This document shows, one piece after another, positions 57,714-64,000 of a DNA stretch of 64,000 nucleotides. Each line of letters opens with the position of its first letter. Position 1 is the first letter of the stretch. Source of the stretch: Chromera velia (Eukaryota > Sar > Chromeraceae); the NCBI GenBank assembly GCA_018398765.1, contig JAHBMJ010000553.1, forward strand, positions 1 through 64,000, given 5' to 3'. The notes beneath the pieces were generated by a model. It worked only from the letters and a program-made list of their open reading frames with translations, was not told the DNA's origin and made no database searches. A program made the position numbers and the translations under genes.

Positions 57714-59300
57714 ACACACACAGACAGACAGACAGACAGACAGACAGAGAGAGAGAGAGAGAGACTATGTGTTTCTTCTTCTCCCTTCTTTTCTTCATGT
57801 ACATTACAGACAAAAAGAAAGAAAGAACAAAGACACAAGAACAGAACCAACAATCAAAAAGCGTGGGCAGGGGGCCCACACAAACAGACAGACAGACTGC
57901 ATGTTTCTTCTTCTCCCTTCTTTTCTTCAGACAGACAGACAGACAGACAGACTATATGTTTCTTCTTCTTCTCCCTCCTTTTCATCATAAAGACAACAGA
58001 CAAAAAGAAAGAAAGAACAAAGACACAAGAACAGCACCAACAATCAGACAGACAGACGGTCCACTGTTGTTGAGGGCAAACAGGCATATGCCTTTTTTGT
58101 GCCCCCTGACACACCTGGATCCCCGTCTTTCTTTATCATTTGTGTGAACCTATCCGCTCACGAGTGCACGAAAGAGTTACCGTCTGTCAGAGAGAAAATT
58201 TGAGAGAAACAGAAGGAAAACAGGAAAGCGAGAGAGAGCAAGCAAGACGAGACTGCGCATGCACTCTCCACGTCTCCTGACACACCTGCTGTGACAGGGA
58301 GGACTTCATGTTCCACATCAGCAAAGAAGGCAGCCCAGTGCGCTGTGGGGGTGGGCACAAACTTTTTCTTCTCGTTCTCGAAGGCAGCCTTCTCCTCTGC
58401 GGAGGGCGCGTGGTAACGACTCCATTTCGGTCTCGCGTTCAGCTGGAGAGACGGGTTCACCTCCACCTTTTTGTTGTCGTGAGTCAGAGTCAGGGCGCCA
58501 CCTGTAGATGCAGTTGGGAGGTTTGCAATCGCAAAAGGGGAGATTGGCTGACAAATTTGACAGATAGGCGGGGGGAGGGAGGGAGCGAGACAGCTACCGC
58601 AGGAAGAAAGGGACAGCGAAAGAAAGGGAGGGCGAAAGAGAGAAATAGACAACCCCTTCAGATTGGCCGACGACACACAAAAGAATAGATGGCACATTTC
58701 GGACCTTTGAAAGGAAGAGGCAAGAAGACAACCAGAGTTCCGAAGCACGAGGTTCCCCTCGGGGTGTCCTTGTGTGCCTTGAAATGCCCTCCCTTTGAGT
58801 AGATGTTCAGTTTTTGGAGTTCTGCTCTCACGCCCCCCTCAGGCATGTCTGGCACGAGGGCCTGACGAATGGTATCCAGAATTGCGTTTTCCTTTGGGTC
58901 GAACGAGACGGAAAACATCTCCGGGGTCAGGTGCGATGCAACACGCACTGAAGAGTCCACCACCGTCTCTCCACCCCTGCCGAAAGGAGAGGTCTGCAAA
59001 CAACAGAAAAAGAAGACATACACAGCCTATATAAAAAATGTGAAACCTACACGATGTGCCTGAATTTCCAATTTTTGACAGACGCACCTCAGCATGTTCG
59101 AGGATGGGCTTCAGATCGTTTTCTGCGGACTCAAGAGAGAGAGGGAACTTGACCGTCTCTCCCCCCAAGTGTTCGGACAGCGTCACCTGCAGACCCGTCT
59201 CCGGAGGCAGAGAGAATTCTCCCTTCTCCATAAATTTTGAATCCATATTATCGAGAGCATCTGTCAGATCCCCAGTCAGTCTCTCCGTTGCTGAAGGCAT
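55473..59300 (-). CDS. 2-oxoglutarate/Fe(II) oxygenase (prolyl-4-hydroxylase type)
   Basis: Non-heme iron dioxygenase of the family seen in fungi and protists with a GRGEETVVDxSVR motif. Exons in phase: 59088-59300, 58705-58993, 58286-58501, 57541-57677, 57001-57260, 56330-56526 and 55473-55627. Landmarks: SPFGRGGETVVDSSVR at 73-88; the metal ligands His145 and Asp147 in FKAHKDTPRG; FGTLVVFLPLPFKGG; distal His232 in DVEHEVLPVTAG; and Arg242 (TRLTLTY), which binds 2-oxoglutarate. So the catalytic set is complete. A Ser-rich linker follows, then YWAWCVTPEDIDDF and YFGNEASSDTFYTSAAIV, family C-terminal features. Oddity: an in-frame TGA at 56379-56381 sits between these last two conserved parts. 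Skipping it by a short intron breaks phase. The model ends at TAG 55473. A gap lies in the last intron. The substrate is unknown. Confidence 0.85.
55913..56207. other. assembly gap (295 N)
   Basis: Run of 295 N inside the last intron of the oxygenase gene, next to a GA repeat. Like the first gap, it is probably a microsatellite that could not be assembled. Confidence 0.99.
57679..57766. repeat. CA/GACA/GA microsatellite abutting a 3' splice site
   Basis: CA, GACA and GA blocks on plus, so CT, CTGT and TG on the coding strand. The TG block ends directly at the TGCAG acceptor of oxygenase exon 4 (exon start 57677). Confidence 0.9.
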
Positions 59301-60111
59301 CTTGCTTGTGGGAAATCACCCAGAACAGAACAGAACAGAAGAGAAGTGGATCAAGGAAACAAAAGGATACAACGCCTTTTGAATCTGTTGGGAAGTTCTC
59401 TTCACTTCTGCACGATTTCTGTAGTCGTTCAGCTGTGACTTGCGTTGGGAAGCAAGGCTGTCAGGTGACTCAGGTCTTGTTCGAGCTAGGGTCGAGCTTG
59501 CCTCTGAGCAGTCAATTAAGCCGTCAAGTGAGAAAACGTGAGAATGAAACATTGAGAAAGTTGACTGTTCAATCACGAAGAAGATCGGAGAAAATTAAGA
59601 AATTCGAATGCCCCATATATGGGGACGCGGCATGCATGAAAAAACCCTCAATCATTCGAATGCCCCAGCATGCCCCAGGATGCATGCCCCTCCTCGAGTG
59701 CATGCATGTTTTGCGCTCCATGCATGCATGCATGCATGCATGCATTGAGTCCGGCGCACAATTCGAGCGCTTTGCAAGAGAATCTGTTGCCTCAATTAAA
59801 TTCATTTTGTTTTCTTTCCAAATAGAGACGGTACGACCAGGCGTCACTGTGTGCTGCACCTAGCTTTTGGGTTTACGTCCTGGGACTCTCCTGCGTTCCA
59901 CATGTGATTCATAGCCAGAAGAACGCGGCAGCATGTCCAGCGACCCGTCCGAACTGGAAGACGGTATACCAGTGCATGCAGTCAACTGAATGTATATACT
60001 TGCATGGCAACAAGAAAGTCTTCAGATATCGTACCCGTAGCAAGACCTGCTCGTGGTCCCTCGACTCAGATTTGAGTCAAAGGTGAAAGGTTCAGAAAGG
60101 GAGGCAGGCTT
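59301..60111. promoter_or_regulatory. divergent promoter region with TGCATGCA cluster
   Basis: 811 bp between the oxygenase (minus) and the 206-aa gene (plus). 59625-59750 contains GCATGCATG, GGATGCATGCCCC, GTGCATGCATG and an uninterrupted CATGCATGCATGCATGCATG run near 59723-59744. Candidate ApiAP2-type sites. An open frame at 59904-60086 with several Cys (VYQCMQSTECIYLHG) might be an upstream exon of the plus-strand gene; unproven. Confidence 0.4.
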
Positions 60112-60732
60112 TTGAGGATGAAGTTTTTTGAAGTGCTGCTCGGATTTTCTGGGTTCATTTTGATCTCTGCTTTGGGCCTGAAGCAAATCTTCAAAGCGAA
60201 ACCAGTTCGCAACGTCGTGAATCAGAAAAATAAGAAGATCTGCAAGCAGACGCTACCCTTCTTTGCAGAACAGGAGGAATATTTGAAGGAGAAAATTGAA
60301 GAGTACACGGGCGACCCTCACCAGGCGTTTAAGTTAAAGAGACTTCGGAACAGCAAGGCCCGTTTGTCAATGTGTCAGAGAATGGCAAAAGTTCTGGCAG
60401 ACGTGTGCGACAACAGCGAGCCTGTTGACGACACCTTCATTTTGAAGATTATTGACCTTGGCATCTCAAAAGAAAATGTGAAGTTTTGCTTTCTGCCGAA
60501 CCTGACCCGCAATAACGTCATCACGATTGACCCGTGGAGTGGAAAAGACTTGGCATTTCAAGATTCAGTCAAATCGCAGTTCAAGGAGTCTCTCAAAGCT
60601 GCAAACTATGGCACTACAGACCCCTCCAGGTGGACGTATCTGAGAAAGGGGTTGGGTCTTGAAGATACGACCTGGGAACTTTTTGAAAAAGACTTGGAGA
60701 GGGTCAAAACAGAGAAATATGATATTTTCTGA
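60112..60732 (+). CDS. hypothetical single-anchor membrane protein, 206 aa
   Basis: Uninterrupted frame with a start MRMKFFEVLLGFSGFILISA. The first 22 residues form a hydrophobic segment, so either a signal peptide or an N-terminal anchor. The rest is charged and looks globular (LKRLRNSKARLSMCQRMAK, DTFILKIIDLGISKENVKF, NNVITIDPWSGKDLAF, SRWTYLRKGLGLEDTTWEL). No family recognised. Two in-frame ATGs (60112, 60118) could start it. Codon use and composition are those of a real gene, and it lies head-to-head with the oxygenase. A short open frame at 60848-60980 (LAFYLTPWERVWSGKIDW) may be a downstream relic or exon. Confidence 0.6.
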   Translation: MRMKFFEVLLGFSGFILISALGLKQIFKAKPVRNVVNQKNKKICKQTLPFFAEQEEYLKEKIEEYTGDPHQAFKLKRLRNSKARLSMCQRMAKVLADVCDNSEPVDDTFILKIIDLGISKENVKFCFLPNLTRNNVITIDPWSGKDLAFQDSVKSQFKESLKAANYGTTDPSRWTYLRKGLGLEDTTWELFEKDLERVKTEKYDIF

Positions 60733-61022
60733 GTTCAAAAGGATCACTGCAGGCCGATTCTGCAGTAATGTAAAGAAAACCTATAGATTGAAGGTGTTGC
60801 ATTGAGCCAGGGGGCCCGGAACTTCGGTCAGCCCTCGCGAGGCCCAGTTGCATATTCGATCCATTCTACTCGCTTTCTATTTGACTCCTTGGGAGCGTGT
60901 GTGGTCTGGCAAGATTGATTGGAACAAATCTGTTCCAAAGAAAGTCTTCGACAACAAAGAGCATGCGATTCAAAGGGGTGAGATGTTTCTCATGCTCAGC
61001 CTGTTTCTTTCATTCGTTTCTC

Positions 61023-61061
<39 letters not shown>

Positions 61062-61654
61062 TTTTTCCTAGTTTTTTTCTTTCTTATATCATTCTATACA
61101 GCATTGTCCTAAGTTATAATACATGTTTAAAAAAAAAAAAAAAATGTATGATTTCAATTCACTATTATAATTTAAATGACAATTAGCATGACAAGCAGTT
61201 GATTTTACAATTTAATTTACAATTGATAATAATTTGGTGTTTTCCTTTCGGTTATTATAATGATAAAAAGGTGAAATCCTAAATTCAAGAGCTAGAACCA
61301 GACTCTCAGTTTTAAGAGTCAGTTAGAAACAAGGCTTTTAAACACTCGGATACACTCTAATCACGGAACTTAGCACGGAATAAATGTTTTTAATTTCTTA
61401 AACATCTGTAGGTAGATTTATATCATGTTCAAAAAGTTATTATTCCGAGTCAAGTTGAATGGTATATTTAACATGTTTAAAATTGATTTATCACATGATT
61501 ATCAGAAGCCAAAAAAAAATATTTAGTACTAAATTTTAACAGAATCTACACGCGGCTGAAATACAAAGAAGAGGATTGCAACGATTTTGCAGCTGTTCCC
61601 CCTTGCTGGCAAAACTGCACTCAAGGCAAAAATCATATTTAATGACAACAAATG
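60733..61654. other. AT-rich intergenic
   Basis: A short CTTT tract (61026-61062) and a 16-bp A run (about 61128-61144) precede about 400 bp of AT-rich DNA. No gene is recognised apart from the possible relic at 60848-60980. Confidence 0.5.
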
Positions 61655-63857
61655 CTACCTCTGCCCCTTCCCCCCCATTTCTTTGTAGGCGTTCATCAGG
61701 TGGGCAAACTTGTCCTCCTCTGTCGGCAGGGCATCTTTCCTCAGCAGACGCCAGGCCATCACACAACGGTCCCGCCCCCCTGCAGGCATACGGAAGAAGG
61801 GACGCACGGCAACGTTTCTGTGTGGAAGAAATTGAAAGCCTCATAACCCCCACACGGGACGCGATCCAGGTCTGGAGAAAGGACAAGACACTCACGCCCA
61901 ACCATAAACACTCTTGGAAGAAGTGAAGTAAAGCAAAGCAAAGCAAGGCACTCACTCCCAACCATGAACACTCTCACAAAAAGCACATCAAAGCAAGGCT
62001 CTCACCTCCTGAGTACACCCTTTCCCCTTTATAGTCAAAGCTGATGCCCTGGACATGCGACGCGTGCCCTTTGTACACCTTCGCCTGAGTGTCCGGGGAG
62101 GGGCAGGGGAAGTTCAGAAGCTTCACCTGCAGATCACACACACAGACAACCAGAGAAGCGTTGAATGGAAAGACACAAAAAAATAAACAGCTTCCTCTCC
62201 TGTCCTTACCCACACAGACTGTGAAGAAAATGCACACTCAACACATGTACCTTCACTGAGTTGAAATGCAGGAAAGTAGAAGGACATCCGATTGACTAGT
62301 GACCAGACAAGCGAAGCCGTAATTGTCTTTGTCCTTTCTGGGCTCACATCATTGATCACTCCACCATGAGGGGAACCATCTCTTCATCTAGTTGGATATA
62401 CTCCTACTCTGCTTAGAACTGTAGTTCCATGGGTCTGGTGTGTTCTTGTTCCCTTTTTTATTTATACTCTTGATCTTCGGATCTAAAACATAAGACACAC
62501 GCAGAAGAGAAGGTGAAACACATGGTATTGAAAAATCTGTCGACATGCGAAGAGAAATGTTGAAGAATAAATGTTTTGTTTGCAGTCAGTCTAAACCCCC
62601 CCCCCCCACACACATAGACACACACAAGCTCTCACACAGACGCGCGCACACACACATACAAACACACACACGCAAAGAAACAGAGAGAGAAACTGACGTG
62701 TCCCATATCGTCTCCTAGAGCGACCAGATCCTCTGGTGCGACTGGCGCCGTTCTATCTTGCCTGCAGGAGCTGCAGAGAGCGTTGATGTCTGTACGGTCG
62801 TAGTTGGGGTCAGCCCAGACTCCTGCAGGCAGGCAGGCAGGCAGGCAGTCAGGGGGGGAGGGGGGGAAGGAAAGAGGGAGAGAGGGGGGGAAATCAGTTG
62901 ATTTCATTAATCGATGTTTTATCAGAACACGGCTGTGTAGGATAAACATTGAGTCCTGACAACCCAGCACAGGACCACAGAAATTTAAAAAAAAAAAGCA
63001 CAGACAGAGAGTCAAAATGGAGCCATCCAGAGCCTATGGGTGTACGCATACACGCGGAGTTGCGACAGACAGAATCACCCAGAGATATGCCCAATCACGC
63101 CCACAAAGTCTCCATAGAGCTAAATCCGTTCTTTTTCTGACATGTCCTCCAATCATTTATGTCTGGCCCAAAATCATGGTCAATAAATAAATTCGGCCAA
63201 ATTCTTTGCTTATTTTCACGCACCGACTGTGTGCCAAGAGAAGAGGTTTGTAAACGGAGGCTGCCATGCTGCATCTCTAAATCCCTCCCCGGAGAGCTGC
63301 CGTTTCCCGTCTCTCACACTCCAATAGAGGATCTGCAGAGTGAAAGAAAGAGAGGTGTCAGTCAGAAGAGGCGTGCAACGGCAGCAACATGTATTCACCC
63401 ACCGAATTAGCCTTGATAAAATGCATCATACAAAAGAAGGCGCGTACAATATAAGTACTTGTCAATAGTCGCTCTGGCATGCCTACTCTGCCACTTGAAT
63501 TGTGTAAAATGAATGGAAGATCCGCAGAATCCTCCAGTCAGTGGGATCGCTTACCTTTGTGTCTGTCTGCTTTCTCTTTCTCCCTTCCTTCTCTCCCCTC
63601 CTTTCTCTCAAAGTTTCTGCCTTTCTTTCCTCTGTGTGTCTTCAGTTTGTCCTGTGTCCCCGAATACACCCACCCACCGCCGTGGTGGACCTACCCACCT
63701 GGCTGTCTGACGTATTTGCAGCCAAAAAATGCGAATCCTTCGTGAACATGCAACAGAGAGGGCTGGATGTGCACCCCTTGAGGACGTGCTTGACCTCCAA
63801 ATTCCATACGAAGGCCACGCGCTCGTCATTCTCGCGCTTCGCCAGCTGCTGCTTCTT
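61655..63857 (-). CDS. EMAP/EML-type WD40 protein, C-terminal part
   Basis: Last five exons of a gene that continues past the right edge: 63699-63857, 63224-63332, 62698-62822, 62006-62126 and 61655-61779 (stop 61655). All junctions are in phase. The order of motifs is that of the echinoderm microtubule-associated protein family WD40 propellers: VAFVWNLEVKHVLKGC, MFTKDSHFLAANTSDSQ with ILYWSVRDGKR (the 'blank-to-LYW' strand), RDAAWQPPFTNLFSWHTVG with VWADPNYDRTDINALC, DLVALGDDMGHVKLLNFPC, YKGHASHVQGISFDY with KGERVYSGGGRDRCVMAWR, then a short charged tail ending GGKGQR. EML proteins bind microtubules; here only the end of the second propeller is in view, so the presence of HELP or coiled-coil parts cannot be judged. 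The 5' exon shown may begin slightly differently. Confidence 0.82.
62585..62685. repeat. CA-rich tract in the EML-like intron
   Basis: C and CA-rich repeats on plus (TG on the coding strand) in the intron between exons at 62698 and 62126 of the EML-like gene. It starts near the donor side, so it is not adjacent to the acceptor. Confidence 0.8.
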
Positions 63858-64000
63858 CTGCGGGTACGGTCGCATGAGGAAGAAGAGGAATCCGGGGAGA
63901 GGGGGTGGAATGATGCGTTCGAATCTCAAAACGGAGGCGGAAGGAGTGCGTTTAGGAAAAAAGCGAGAAGAGCGGCGGACCCAAGAAAGACTTGAGGGAA

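Noticed and set aside
1-64000. CRISPR arrays, bacterial operons, riboswitches
   Set aside because: The tandem repeats found lack unique spacers of constant length, and genes are spliced and eukaryotic.

Overview
The window looks like a piece of an intron-rich, gene-dense protist genome. The best guess is an alveolate alga of the chromerid type (Chromera-like). This is inferred from the gene mix: a membrane hybrid histidine kinase next to standard eukaryotic splicing, ribosome and diphthamide genes, a secreted multi-PAN/apple protein of the kind common in apicomplexans and their relatives, and repeated TGCATGCA promoter motifs. No rRNA or organelle marker is present to prove it.

Layout from left to right. 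0-8.6 kb is repeat-rich and nearly gene-free: a 35-bp minisatellite, a 236-bp palindrome, a Ty3/Gypsy chromovirus fossil and a solo LTR. 8.6-12.9 kb holds a hybrid histidine kinase (minus) head-to-head with the rRNA-processing nuclease FCF1 (plus). 12.9-14.2 kb is mostly a 0.9-kb CTTT satellite. 14.9-17.9 kb is a membrane-anchored gene resembling a glycosyltransferase (minus, with a sequence gap), followed by a tRNA-like gene. 19.6-25.7 kb is the PAN/apple gene (minus), head-to-head with a GT25-like glycosyltransferase (26.3-28.8 kb, plus). 29.0-33.4 kb is a nested insertion: a 3.8-kb LTR element with a 4-bp target duplication inside a MITE-like element. 34.8-39.0 kb is DPH5 (minus, 9 exons), head-to-head with CRNKL1/CLF1 (40.0-46.9 kb, plus, 17 exons, model fully in frame). 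47-53.6 kb holds direct repeats around a decayed MYND-finger gene and other repeats. 53.7-59.3 kb is coding on minus: an unrecognised acidic/basic protein and a 2-oxoglutarate/Fe(II) oxygenase with a second gap. 60.1-60.7 kb is a small plus-strand membrane-anchored protein. 61.7 kb to the right edge is the C-terminal part of an EMAP/EML-type WD40 gene (minus).

The genes are not an operon. FCF1 (40S rRNA processing), CRNKL1 (spliceosome), DPH5 (eEF2 modification) and the EML-like protein (cytoskeleton) are housekeeping genes. The kinase, the PAN protein and the two glycosyltransferase-like proteins belong to the membrane or secretory side. Four pairs are divergently transcribed from short shared promoters. 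Exon models were built by eye from splice sites, reading phase and family similarity.
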